Origin: Ga0077527 sp945862135
GTDB taxonomy: Bacteria > Pseudomonadota > Gammaproteobacteria > Burkholderiales > SG8-41
Assembly (NCBI GenBank): GCA_964203275.1
Contig: CAXNMF010000006.1
Coordinates: forward strand, 124,001-188,000
Length of the DNA: 64,000 nt
Direction: 5' to 3'
Shown: in pieces, positions 9,455 to 18,032 of the stretch
Layout of the letters: each line of letters begins with the position of its first letter
Numbering within the stretch: position 1 is the stretch's first letter
The notes under the pieces: generated by a model
What the model saw: only the letters and a program-made list of their open reading frames with translations
What the model was told of the DNA's origin: nothing
Databases searched by the model: none
Position numbers and translations under genes: made by a program

Positions 9455-11161
9455 TTGCCCCATAGCATCAACCTGATCACCACCATCGCAGCGGCCTTCG
9501 GGCTGGCGCTGGTCTTCGGCCTCCTTGCCGCGCGACTGAAACTGCCGCCGCTCGTCGGCTACCTGATCGCCGGCATGCTGATCGGCCCGCACACACCGGG
9601 TTTCGTCGCCGACATGGAATTGGCCGGCCAGCTCGCCGAAATCGGCGTCATGCTGCTGATGTTCGGCGTCGGCCTGCATCTCTCGGTTGACGACTTGCTG
9701 TCCGTGCGCAAAATTGCGCTGCCCGGCGCAGTCGTGCAGATTGCCGTCGCCACCCTGCTCGGCATGGCCGTCGCGCATTTCTGGGGCTGGTCCATCGGCG
9801 CAGGTCTCGTGTTCGGCCTCGCCTTGTCGGTCGCCAGCACCGTGGTGCTGCTCAAAGCACTGGAAAGCCGTGGCGCGATGGACTCGATGAACGGTCGCAT
9901 CGCCGTCGGCTGGTTGGTGGTGGAAGATCTGGTCATGGTGCTGGCGCTGGTGCTGCTGCCGCCGCTGGCCGGCGTATTGGGCGGCAGCGGTAACAGCGTG
10001 AACACCACCGACCTGCTGAAAACCATCGGTTATACGCTGGGCCAGGTCGCGATCTTTGTCGTGCTGATGCTGGTCGTCGGTCGGCGCCTGTTTCCGTGGA
10101 TACTGTGGCAGGTCGCACGCACCGCCTCACGCGAACTGTTCACGCTGTGCGTGATTGCCGCTGCGCTCGGCATCGCCTATGGCGCCGCCGCACTGTTCGG
10201 CGTTTCGTTTGCACTGGGCGCGTTTTTCGCCGGCATGGTCCTGCGCGAATCCGAACTGAGCCATCGCGCCGCCGAAGAATCACTGCCGCTGCGCGACGCC
10301 TTCGCCGTGCTGTTTTTTGTCTCGGTCGGCATGCTGTTCGATCCGCGCATGCTGATCGACAACCCGCTGCATGTACTCATCGTGGTGGCCATCATCATCA
10401 TCGGCAAATCACTGGCGGCATTTGCCATCGTTCTCGCCTTCCGCTACCCACTGAATACAGCACTGACCGTCTCCGCCAGCCTCGCACAGATCGGCGAATT
10501 TTCATTCATCCTTGCCGGACTCGGCGTCACACTCAAACTGCTGCCGATCGAAGGCCAGAACCTGATTCTCGCCGGCGCAGTGATCTCCATCGCACTCAAC
10601 CCGCTGGTGTTCAGTGTCATCGACCCACTGTGTAAATGGATACAGTCACGCTCTGATGCCGCGCGAGTGATGCAGCGACGCACCGATCCGCTGGCAACCC
10701 TTCCCGACAGCACCGACGCAAGCCTGCTCACCGACCATGTGCTGATCGTCGGTCACGGCCGCGTCGGACGGCGCATCGCCAACGCATTGTCCAAGGAAGG
10801 CATCGCCGTGGTGGTCGCCGAACAGAACCGTGAAACCGTAGAAACCCTGCGCAACCGTGGCATTCCCGCCGTGTCAGGAGATGCGGCAGAACCGGCCGTG
10901 CTGATCCAGGCGCATGTCGCGCGGGCAAGGATAATGGTCATCGCCATGTCGGACTCGGCGCGGGCGCAGCGCATGATCGACACCGCACACCAGCTCAATC
11001 CGTCGATCGAGATCATCGTTCTCACCCACAGCGACGAGGAAGCCGAACTGTTGAAGAGTGACCGCCCTGACCGGGTGTTCATCGGCGAACACGAACTCGC
11101 CTCGGGCATGACCGGTTATGTCCTCAACCGCATGAAAAACCCGGACGAAAAACCAACCTGA
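9455..11161 (+). CDS. ybaL: Kef/YbaL-type cation:proton antiporter (CPA2)
   Basis: A 568-residue CPA2-family monovalent cation/proton antiporter. About 12 membrane segments fill residues 1-390. The conserved core LKLPPLVGYLIAGMLIGPHTPGF lies at the N-terminus, and a long RCK/TrkA-N regulatory domain starts near 425 (DHVLIVGHGRVGRRIANAL, a GxGxxG nucleotide-binding fold) and continues to about 550. The probable start is TTG at 9455, with GGAG about 9 bases upstream. The architecture matches YbaL more closely than KefB/KefC. The transported ion is not shown by the sequence. Confidence 0.9.
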   Translation: MPHSINLITTIAAAFGLALVFGLLAARLKLPPLVGYLIAGMLIGPHTPGFVADMELAGQLAEIGVMLLMFGVGLHLSVDDLLSVRKIALPGAVVQIAVATLLGMAVAHFWGWSIGAGLVFGLALSVASTVVLLKALESRGAMDSMNGRIAVGWLVVEDLVMVLALVLLPPLAGVLGGSGNSVNTTDLLKTIGYTLGQVAIFVVLMLVVGRRLFPWILWQVARTASRELFTLCVIAAALGIAYGAAALFGVSFALGAFFAGMVLRESELSHRAAEESLPLRDAFAVLFFVSVGMLFDPRMLIDNPLHVLIVVAIIIIGKSLAAFAIVLAFRYPLNTALTVSASLAQIGEFSFILAGLGVTLKLLPIEGQNLILAGAVISIALNPLVFSVIDPLCKWIQSRSDAARVMQRRTDPLATLPDSTDASLLTDHVLIVGHGRVGRRIANALSKEGIAVVVAEQNRETVETLRNRGIPAVSGDAAEPAVLIQAHVARARIMVIAMSDSARAQRMIDTAHQLNPSIEIIVLTHSDEEAELLKSDRPDRVFIGEHELASGMTGYVLNRMKNPDEKPT

Positions 11162-11165
11162 GAGA

Positions 11166-12284
11166 TCAGGGCAGCAGCTCGATATCCAGCGCGCGTTCGG
11201 CCAGCCACACCGCGGCCAAAAGCGCCACGGTGATCGAACCACCGGTAAACACGATTCGCGAGTAGAACTTCGTACCGCGCAGTGCGAAAGCCAGCGGCAG
11301 AAACACGGCAACGATGGCCAGTTGCCCCAACTCGACGCCAACATTGAAGCCGAACAGCGACGATATCAGCGCGTCGCGCGGCAACCCGAGATCGGTCAGC
11401 ACTGATGCAAAACCGAAACCGTGGATCAATCCGAAACCGAAGGCCATCGCCCAGCGGCGGTCGCTGACCAGCGGAAACAGGTTATTCAACGCCGCCAGTA
11501 TCACTGAAGCGGCGATCACCGATTCCACCAGGCGCGACGGCAATGCAATCAGCTCCAGCGCCGCGAGGCTCAGCGTGATCGAATGTGCAACCGTAAATGC
11601 CGTGACAACCTTCAGCACTTCCCAGAAAGCCGGTGCAAACCGCGGGGCCGGTGACCAGCGCCCGCCTGTGCGCTGCCATACGGCGGGCAGCAGCAGCGAC
11701 AGCAGGAACAGCACATGGTCAAAGCCGATCCAGATGTGCCACACACCCTCGCGCACATAGGCGACGATCTGCTCCAGCAGAGATGGCTTCGCCAGATTGA
11801 AGGTCTGCTCCGCGCGCTCCGGTCCGAAGACGGCCGTCTGCGTCACACCGCCCGCCTCGATCCGCGTGAGGCCGCGATGCGTCGGATCCAGTTCGAAGAA
11901 CAGCCCGTAACGGATTTTCAGCGCGCCGGCCGCTGCACAATCACCGCCAAAACGGATCACGGCATAGGCCCCGTCACTGTGCTGATCAACCAGATGATCG
12001 GTGGCCTGCATCGCACAGGCGGTATCTCCCGAAGTAATCTGCAGCCGCGCCAGCGCGTACGAAGCCAGTTCCTTGTGCCGCGCCGACAGTTCGCCCCAGG
12101 TGATTTCGCCATTGCCGTCGGCATCAAGGCCGATGGCATATTCCAGGTCGCGCAAAGCGATATCCCACTGCCCTTCGATGCGCCCTGACTCAGCCTTGAT
12201 GACGAGGTAGCTGTCGCTCGGTTTGTGTGCCTGCGCCACTGCGGACAGCGCCATCAGCAGCAATGCGCAAATAATCCGCTTCAT
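11166..12284 (-). CDS. HupE/UreJ-like membrane protein with EF-hand
   Basis: A 372-residue exported membrane protein. It starts with a signal peptide (MKRIICALLLMALSAVAQA). An EF-hand-like loop DADGNGEITWGEL (about 54-66) follows in an extracytoplasmic domain. The C-terminal half has about seven hydrophobic helices carrying HupE/UreJ family motifs, including GFDHVLFLLSLL, FTVAHSITLSLA and IHGFGFASVLTDLGLP. HupE/UreJ proteins have been linked to nickel or cobalt handling, but this subgroup is uncharacterised and no hydrogenase or urease is nearby. It overlaps the upstream TPR gene by 4 bases (ATGA), so the two are probably co-translated. Confidence 0.82.
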   Translation of the reverse strand: MKRIICALLLMALSAVAQAHKPSDSYLVIKAESGRIEGQWDIALRDLEYAIGLDADGNGEITWGELSARHKELASYALARLQITSGDTACAMQATDHLVDQHSDGAYAVIRFGGDCAAAGALKIRYGLFFELDPTHRGLTRIEAGGVTQTAVFGPERAEQTFNLAKPSLLEQIVAYVREGVWHIWIGFDHVLFLLSLLLPAVWQRTGGRWSPAPRFAPAFWEVLKVVTAFTVAHSITLSLAALELIALPSRLVESVIAASVILAALNNLFPLVSDRRWAMAFGFGLIHGFGFASVLTDLGLPRDALISSLFGFNVGVELGQLAIVAVFLPLAFALRGTKFYSRIVFTGGSITVALLAAVWLAERALDIELLP

Positions 12285-13468
12285 GGCCGCACCCCGGGCA
12301 AGGCCTTGACCAGGGCCGCAAGCTGCGGATCCTCATGTCTCGACTGTGCCAGCCAGTCGAGCACGGGTTGCGCAGCGTCACGACGCCCCGCAGCGACCGC
12401 AGCTTCGAGCAGGATGCGTGCATCGTAGGGTTCACGCTGGATCGCCCAGTTCGCCACGGCCAGTTCCAGTGCACGGTTCTTGTTGCCTTCCACTGACAAC
12501 TGGAACCGCGATTCTTCCTGACGGTGCAGCGTGTCGCCGCGCATCGCCGCTGCGGCAAAACGTTCGCGCAGCGTCTGCGCATAAGTCTTGAATTCCGGGA
12601 TGCCTGTTGCCTTGGCTGCCAGCGTCAGACGCAGCAGCAACACATCGGAACGCACCCAGTCGCGCAACAACGCCACCGCTTCGGCGGGACGCCCCTGATC
12701 GATCAGGAAATCACCGTAATTCGACAGCAGGTACTGACTGGTAATGCCGAGCGACAAGGCACGGCGATAGTAACGTTCGGCATCGGCAGTGCGCCCGAGG
12801 CGGGTTGCCAGGTCCGCCATGCGCGTCAGCAACCACAACTGGCCTTCAGGGCTGTTGCCGGCATCGCGCGCCAGCAGATCAGTCAGCTGTCGCTCCGCTG
12901 CAGCCGCCTGCCCAGTCTGGCCGTCGATATAGGCCAGACAACTGGACCAGTAGAGTTCTTTTTCGCGCTCGCGCATGGCTTCGCAGTCGCGCCGCGCCGC
13001 GGCGTAGTCGGCCAGTACAGTCAGCACCGCAGAACGGCCGCTCAGCGTTTCGTAATGTCCGGGCTCGCGCTGCAGCGCCCGCGCAAACAGTTCCAGCGCC
13101 GGCGCATATTCATGGCGCCATTGCAAAAGCTTGCCGCGCATATAGAGGATGTCTGCCGGCGCATTCTGATCGGCAGCCCAGGGCGCCAACGCAGCCTCTG
13201 CATAACCGATGTAACGGGGATCACCTTCGGCACCGGCCAGTGCGTAATAGGCGCTCGCTACTTTCATCGCCAATACGGGATCACGCGGCGCCGCAGCCAG
13301 CCGGGCGCGATCCGCAGCCAACGCCCGCGAGCGCTCATCCCCTTTGTTCATCGGCAGCCGCTCCAGAACCGTGGCTGCGTCAGTCGGGCGATAGGGTGCG
13401 GCAAAGACCGGGGTGTTTGCCAGCACTAAGGCCAGCAGCAGAAATCGGGACAATCGGTTCAAATCCAT
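12281..13468 (-). CDS. Exported TPR-repeat protein
   Basis: A 395-residue protein with an N-terminal signal peptide (about 1-23, ending VFAAP) and tetratricopeptide-like helical repeats across most of its length, e.g. ADILYMRGKLLQWRHEYAPALELFARALQREPGHYETLSG. Such proteins act as scaffolds in the periplasm or envelope. It is the first gene of a two-gene unit with the HupE-like protein, whose start overlaps its stop, so the two may work together. No enzymatic motif is visible. Confidence 0.8.
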   Translation of the reverse strand: MDLNRLSRFLLLALVLANTPVFAAPYRPTDAATVLERLPMNKGDERSRALAADRARLAAAPRDPVLAMKVASAYYALAGAEGDPRYIGYAEAALAPWAADQNAPADILYMRGKLLQWRHEYAPALELFARALQREPGHYETLSGRSAVLTVLADYAAARRDCEAMREREKELYWSSCLAYIDGQTGQAAAAERQLTDLLARDAGNSPEGQLWLLTRMADLATRLGRTADAERYYRRALSLGITSQYLLSNYGDFLIDQGRPAEAVALLRDWVRSDVLLLRLTLAAKATGIPEFKTYAQTLRERFAAAAMRGDTLHRQEESRFQLSVEGNKNRALELAVANWAIQREPYDARILLEAAVAAGRRDAAQPVLDWLAQSRHEDPQLAALVKALPGVRP

Positions 13469-13511
13469 ATACAGCTCAGAAATACGGTTCAGAAATCACG
13501 GTTCAAAAATG

Positions 13512-13540
13512 AAAAAAGGCAGGGCCTGAGCCCTGCCTTT
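13512..13540 (-). terminator. Rho-independent terminator of the Lys-rich peptide gene
   Basis: An 11-bp stem, AAAGGCAGGGC with GCCCTGCCTTT around a CTGA loop, lies 17 bases after the stop codon of the 13557-13727 gene. On the minus strand it runs into six Ts, so it terminates that gene. The next gene (TPR protein) begins 44 bases further on. Confidence 0.85.
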
Positions 13541-13556
13541 TACAAGCTGAGAAGAA

Positions 13557-13727
13557 TTACTTCTTGTCGGCTTTTTTCTCGTCTTTTTTCATTTCTTTCT
13601 TGGCGTCAGCCTTTTTCTCGGCTTTCGGTGCATCTTTCTTCATGCCTTCTTCGTGCTTGGCGGCGATGGCACCAAAGCTAACAGCGGCGAAAGCGGCGGC
13701 GATAATGGCGGCGAAAAGTTTGTTCAT
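13557..13727 (-). CDS. Small Lys-rich exported peptide (MKKD-repeat type)
   Basis: A 56-residue gene with an AGGA ribosome-binding site 7 bases before its ATG and a strong terminator right after it. The protein begins with a signal peptide (MNKLFAAIIAAAFAAVSFGA, then IAA). The mature part is almost entirely Lys, Glu, Asp and Ala, with two MKKD units and several EKKAD/KKA units. It resembles the short pentapeptide MXKDX repeat proteins annotated in Burkholderiales; that link is from memory. Function is unknown, and the highly charged mature peptide is probably periplasmic and disordered. The good ribosome-binding site and dedicated terminator argue that it is expressed. Confidence 0.8.
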   Translation of the reverse strand: MNKLFAAIIAAAFAAVSFGAIAAKHEEGMKKDAPKAEKKADAKKEMKKDEKKADKK

Positions 13728-13988
13728 TTTAAATTCCTCATTAATTAAGTTTGGAACACGGTAGCTGGATTACAGCCACTGGAACCGAAAAACGCGCTGA
13801 CAGCTGATTGGTTGACACCTGGATTCACCACATTAAGCAGTAATGCCCGGCAATACCTCTGACTGGTTCAATCGCGTGGCGCGAATAGTAAACGAAAACA
13901 GGCAGTTACGCCTACTTTCCTGAAAATTATCAGCGTCGCAACAGGGCGACACCGGCCGCCCTGTTACAGCTTGTTACACATTCGCCGC

Positions 13989-14984
13989 CTACTTCGCCGA
14001 CTTGGCCAGCCCCAACTCGGTCAGGATCTCCTTGATCTCCCCATATTCCCCGGCAATGTATTTCGTCGTCTCGGCGCTGCTGCGGTAGCTGTTGGTCATC
14101 TGCGCCGTGGCCAGATCTTCGTTCCATTCCTTGCTCTGGGCCAGGGTCTTGAAGGCGTTGTCCCAATAAGCCACTTGCGCCGTGCTGAGGCCCTTGGGCG
14201 CGATCACCAGCCGCCAGTTGTCGGCCACCGTCGGGAAACCGGCTTCCTTGGTCGTCGGCAGGTTGGCCAGCGCACCGGGCAGTCGCTGCGGCGACGAAAT
14301 CGCCAGCGGCCGCACCGTTCCCGCGGCATAGGGCTTGGCGATCGATGCCGCCGAATTGACCCAGACCGTGACGTGGCCGCCCAAAGTCGCCGCCAACGAC
14401 TCACCGCCGCCGTTGAAAATCACGACCTTGAGCTTTTTGACATCCACACCGGCCGCCTTGGCCAGCAGGCCCACGGCAATGTGGTTGGCGCCGCCCGCGC
14501 TGCTCGAAATACCGAAAGACACCGCATCAGGATTCTCGCGCATCGCCTTCACCAGTTCGGCCAGCGACTGGTAAGGCGATTCCGGACGCACCGCAAAACC
14601 GATGTATTCGCTGATCAGCAGCGAAATCAGCGTGAAGTCGTTATGGGACAGCGTGCTGCGCCCGGTAATGTTGTTGGTGACCAGATTGTACGAAGTCACC
14701 AGCAGGAAATGGCCGTCCCCCGCCTTCGGCGAAAGATAGGCCCAGCTCACCGCTCCGCCGCCACCCGGCTTGTTGATCACCGTCGCAGTGACCGGCAGCG
14801 CTTTCTGGTCCTGCCAGATTTTCTGGATCAGTCGCGCCGTGCGGTCAGTGCCGGTACCGGCGCTGGAACCGACGACAATCTCGATATTGCGCTCCGGTTT
14901 CCACGTTCCCTGCGCAAAAGCCATCCCGCTGGCCAACACAAATCCCGCCACAACAACACACGCAATCGATTTAATTGTATTCAC
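13989..14984 (-). CDS. Bug/TctC-family periplasmic solute receptor
   Basis: A 331-residue substrate-binding protein of the tripartite tricarboxylate transporter receptor family. It has a signal peptide (MNTIKSIACVVVAGFVLASG, then MAFA), then the family elements: IVVGSSAGTGTDRTARLIQKIWQ, the INKPGGGGAVSWAYL loop and the FGISSSAGGANHIAV segment. These proteins bind small carboxylic acids and deliver them to TctA/TctB-type membrane proteins. No membrane partner is adjacent, as is usual for orphan Bug proteins. It lies upstream of nothing co-directional except the tail side of the GMC oxidoreductase (15047), so it may share that substrate's pathway. The ligand is unknown. Confidence 0.9.
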   Translation of the reverse strand: MNTIKSIACVVVAGFVLASGMAFAQGTWKPERNIEIVVGSSAGTGTDRTARLIQKIWQDQKALPVTATVINKPGGGGAVSWAYLSPKAGDGHFLLVTSYNLVTNNITGRSTLSHNDFTLISLLISEYIGFAVRPESPYQSLAELVKAMRENPDAVSFGISSSAGGANHIAVGLLAKAAGVDVKKLKVVIFNGGGESLAATLGGHVTVWVNSAASIAKPYAAGTVRPLAISSPQRLPGALANLPTTKEAGFPTVADNWRLVIAPKGLSTAQVAYWDNAFKTLAQSKEWNEDLATAQMTNSYRSSAETTKYIAGEYGEIKEILTELGLAKSAK

Positions 14985-15046
14985 GCTGTTCTCCTCAGAA
15001 TGTTTATTCGTAACCAGCCACCCGCAACACTTTGTAGCTACGCCCC

Positions 15047-16654
15047 TCAGCCACGCCTCAAAATCCCTGCTCCCCGCTCCGCAATCATCATCACCGGTGC
15101 GTTGGTATTGCCTGAAGTGATCGTCGGCATCACCGACGCATCAATCACCCGCAAGCCCTGAATGCCGCGCACCCGCAACTGCGTATCAACCACTGCCGTT
15201 GCATCATTCGCGCGCCCCATTTTGCAGGTACCGACCGGATGAAAAATCGTCGTCCCGATTTGTCCGGCGGCCTGCACCAGTTCCGCCTCTGATTGAAACT
15301 GCGGGCCCGGCATGAACTCTTCCGGCGCATAAGGCTTCAGGGCAGCAGACTCATTGACGATGCGCCGCGTCAGCCGGATCGCCTCGATGGCCCCCCTGCG
15401 ATCCTCTTCCGTTGCCAGATAGTTTGGCGCAATCGCCGGCTGCGCACACGGATCATTCGAGCTAATACGCACCGAACCGCGCGACGTCGGCCGGATATTG
15501 CATACGCTAGCCGTGAAAGCCGGGAATTTGTGCGGCGGTTCACCAAAACGGTCCAGCGAAATCGGCTGCACATGATATTCCAGGTTCGGCGTCGCCTGCG
15601 CCGGATTGGATTTGGCGAAGGCGCCCAACTGCGACGGCGGCATCGTCAGCGGACCGGTGCGTTTGAACGCATATTCCAGCGCCATATTCGCTTTCGCCCA
15701 CCACGAATCGAGCATGGTATTCAGCGTCACCGCGTTCTTCACCCGGAAGGCGAGTCGCAACTGCAGATGGTCCTGCAGATTCTCGCCCACCGGCAGATCC
15801 GCCACTACCGGGATGTCGTGCTGCTGCAACAAGGCCGCCGGACCAATACCCGAGAGTTGCAGGATCTGCGGACTGCCGATGGCACCAGCCGAAAGAATCG
15901 TGTCGCGCCGCGCCATCACCTGCTCAACCACACCATTGCGCAAAAACTCCACGCCCGTTGCGCGTTGACCCTCAAAGGTCACGCGATGCACCAGCGCATC
16001 CGTCACCACCGTGAGGTTGGATCTTGATCGCGCCGGATCCAGAAAAGCCCGCGCCGCACTCCAGCGCACGCCGCTTTTCTGCGTGACTTCAAAACGCGAC
16101 ACGCCTTCGTTGTTGCCTCGGTTGAAATCATCGGTCGCCGGTATGCCGCATTCAATGGCAGCGTTTTTGAAGGCATCGATGATGTCCCACTGCACTCGCG
16201 GCGTTTCCACACGCAGTTCGCCGCCCGTGCCGTGTTTTTCATCGGCGCCACGCCAGTAATCCTCGCTTTGCATGAACACCGGCAGCACCTGCGCCCACGA
16301 CCAGCTTTCATCACCCGTGAGCTGCGCCCACTCGTCGTAATCCCGCGCCTGGCCGCGCAGATAAAGCATTGCGTTGATCGACGATGAGCCGCCGATCACG
16401 CGGCCGCGCGGATAGTTGATGGCACGGCCATTGAGTCCGGCCTCGGCAACGGTCTTGTAACACCAGTCCGTGCGCGGATTGCCGATGCAATAGAGATAAC
16501 CAACGGGAATGCGGATCCACATCCAGTCATCGTTGCCGCCCGCCTCGATCAGCAGCACCGAAACCGTCGGATCAGCAGACAGTCGGTTCGCCAGCACGCA
16601 GCCGGCGCTGCCGGCACCGACGATGATGTAGTCAAAATTGCCGAAGACGGAAAT
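15047..16654 (-). CDS. GMC-family FAD oxidoreductase lacking a standard start codon
   Basis: A choline-dehydrogenase-like flavoenzyme that oxidises an alcohol. The body is intact: the FAD fold begins FDYIIVGAGSAGCVLANRL, the GMC signatures RGRVIGGSSSINAMLYLRGQ and GAIGSPQILQLSGIG follow, and the C-terminal catalytic HPVGTCKMG is present. The frame is open back to an in-frame TAA at 16672-16670, yet no ATG, GTG or TTG precedes the FAD-binding GAGSAG motif. The first such codon (GTG at 16597) would remove that motif. An ATT at 16654 would give a sensible N-terminus (xSVFGNFDYIIVGAG), as if an ATG had mutated, and it is the start used here. No ribosome-binding site is obvious. The gene may be weakly translated from ATT, or be dead. 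Confidence 0.75.
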   Translation of the reverse strand: MSVFGNFDYIIVGAGSAGCVLANRLSADPTVSVLLIEAGGNDDWMWIRIPVGYLYCIGNPRTDWCYKTVAEAGLNGRAINYPRGRVIGGSSSINAMLYLRGQARDYDEWAQLTGDESWSWAQVLPVFMQSEDYWRGADEKHGTGGELRVETPRVQWDIIDAFKNAAIECGIPATDDFNRGNNEGVSRFEVTQKSGVRWSAARAFLDPARSRSNLTVVTDALVHRVTFEGQRATGVEFLRNGVVEQVMARRDTILSAGAIGSPQILQLSGIGPAALLQQHDIPVVADLPVGENLQDHLQLRLAFRVKNAVTLNTMLDSWWAKANMALEYAFKRTGPLTMPPSQLGAFAKSNPAQATPNLEYHVQPISLDRFGEPPHKFPAFTASVCNIRPTSRGSVRISSNDPCAQPAIAPNYLATEEDRRGAIEAIRLTRRIVNESAALKPYAPEEFMPGPQFQSEAELVQAAGQIGTTIFHPVGTCKMGRANDATAVVDTQLRVRGIQGLRVIDASVMPTITSGNTNAPVMMIAERGAGILRRG

Positions 16655-16701
16655 CTTTAAATTATTAAATTAAATCAATAAGTTATGGTTTACCACCCCC
16701 C

Positions 16702-16830
16702 CTCCCCATGCTCTCATGGGGAGACAAGGGCACACTTGAAGCGGAGCAGGGTTGGGGTGAGGGGCTGGACACACCATTGCGGTCACCCCTCACCCTAACC
16801 CTCTCCCCGCCAGACGGCGGGGAGAGGGGA
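16702..16830. repeat. Palindromic intergenic repeat, copy 1
   Basis: Non-coding block between the GMC oxidoreductase and the NHL gene. It has three nested inverted repeats: CTCCCCATG/CATGGGGAG (16702-16723), GGGTTGGGGTGAGGGG (16749-16766) with its near-complement CCCCTCACCCTAACCC (16787-16802), and CTCTCCCCGCC/GGCGGGGAGAG (16801-16826, perfect 11-bp stem). The core ACCCTCACCC(T/C)AACCCTCTCCC type also occurs at 24045-24130. It looks like a dispersed REP-like family. Confidence 0.75.
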
Positions 16831-16847
16831 TCAGTCACTAACAATGC

Positions 16848-17747
16848 TCAGGAATTCTTCACCAGCTTCTGCACGTTCCAGTTCAGTGAATCTGCGACAT
16901 AGATATTGTCCTGAGCATCCAGCGCGAGGTAATGCGCTTCGCCGTACTGGTTCGGGCCCTTGCCCTGGCCACCGGTCGCAGCGAGCAGCGCGAGTTCGAG
17001 GTCGAGCTTCATGATGCGGCCGGTATGACCGTGCGCCATCATGATGTGTTTGCTGTCGCTCATCAGGCACAGCCCGCAGGGCGTGCCCGGATGCGCCTTC
17101 TCGCGCAGGAATTTTCCGTCGGCATCGAAGACCTGCAGCCGCTGGTTGGAACGGTCGGCAATGATGACCTGCCCTTTCGGATCGACCAGCACCGCATGCG
17201 GCTGGTTGAACTGGCCAGCTTCCTTGCCCTCGCCGCCCCAGGTGGTGAGGAAGGTACCGTCAGCATCGAACTTCAGCACGCGCGATTCGCCCTTGCCGTG
17301 GCCCTGCGTCACATAGAACTCACCCTTCGGTCCGAAGGCGATGTCATTGGGCTCATTGAAGCAACGCAGATGCCCCGCCTGATGCCACTCCGTCGCACGT
17401 CCCTTCACACCCAACACCATCAGGATGCGGCCTTCGGCATTCATCTTCACGACGATATGCGCGACGGTATCCGTGGTCCAGATATTGCCCTCTGCATCCA
17501 GCCGCAGGCCGTGCGGATTCTCGAACACGCCGCGGCCCAGCGAACGCAGATACATGCCCTGCGGATTGAACTCCATCAGCGCATGTTCATTGCGGCTGAA
17601 CACCAGAATATTGCCGTTGGCGCGCACCGCCACCGCCGAACAGGGCCCGAAGTTCACGCCCTCCGGCATCCGGAAAATGTCCGGCACCACCTTGTAATTC
17701 AACTCCGGTACGTTCTGCTGGATTGCGATGGTCGCGGCTTGAACCAT
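16848..17747 (-). CDS. NHL-repeat six-bladed beta-propeller protein
   Basis: A 299-residue protein built of NHL/YVTN-like repeats, recognisable as recurrent FDADGxFLxxWG, NQPHAVLVDPKGQVIIADRSNQRLQVF and GLRLDAEGNIWTTD units. It resembles the propeller of peptidylglycine alpha-amidating lyase-type proteins, which are common in soil proteobacteria with unknown roles. No signal peptide is visible, so it is probably cytoplasmic. The 3' end faces the palindromic repeat at 16702. The start at 17747 has AGGAG about 7 bases upstream. No substrate can be inferred. Confidence 0.85.
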   Translation of the reverse strand: MVQAATIAIQQNVPELNYKVVPDIFRMPEGVNFGPCSAVAVRANGNILVFSRNEHALMEFNPQGMYLRSLGRGVFENPHGLRLDAEGNIWTTDTVAHIVVKMNAEGRILMVLGVKGRATEWHQAGHLRCFNEPNDIAFGPKGEFYVTQGHGKGESRVLKFDADGTFLTTWGGEGKEAGQFNQPHAVLVDPKGQVIIADRSNQRLQVFDADGKFLREKAHPGTPCGLCLMSDSKHIMMAHGHTGRIMKLDLELALLAATGGQGKGPNQYGEAHYLALDAQDNIYVADSLNWNVQKLVKNS

Positions 17748-18032
17748 GAACCTCTCCTTGAATGCATTGTTGTTTTTGGGCGCACGCTGACGGTGCGCGG
17801 GTGGCAGCAGGATACCGCGGAATATCCATCACCGAAGCGCACAGTCCACAGCCCGAGTCTCCGTCGATAAATTTATGATTTAAATAGGCTTTTTTGTAGC
17901 CCGTACACAGCGATTCACGTTGCATTGGATCACCGGCGACAACCGGCACGGATTCTGCATGTAAGTCCGGCGCCACTTGACCGACTCAATTTCAACGAGC
18001 AATTGCTTCAGCCCCGATCACCGGAGTGCGTC

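Noticed and set aside
13971..15161. 396-codon plus-strand frame opposite the Bug receptor
   Set aside because: Antisense to a typical Bug receptor gene; composition is that of a shadow frame.
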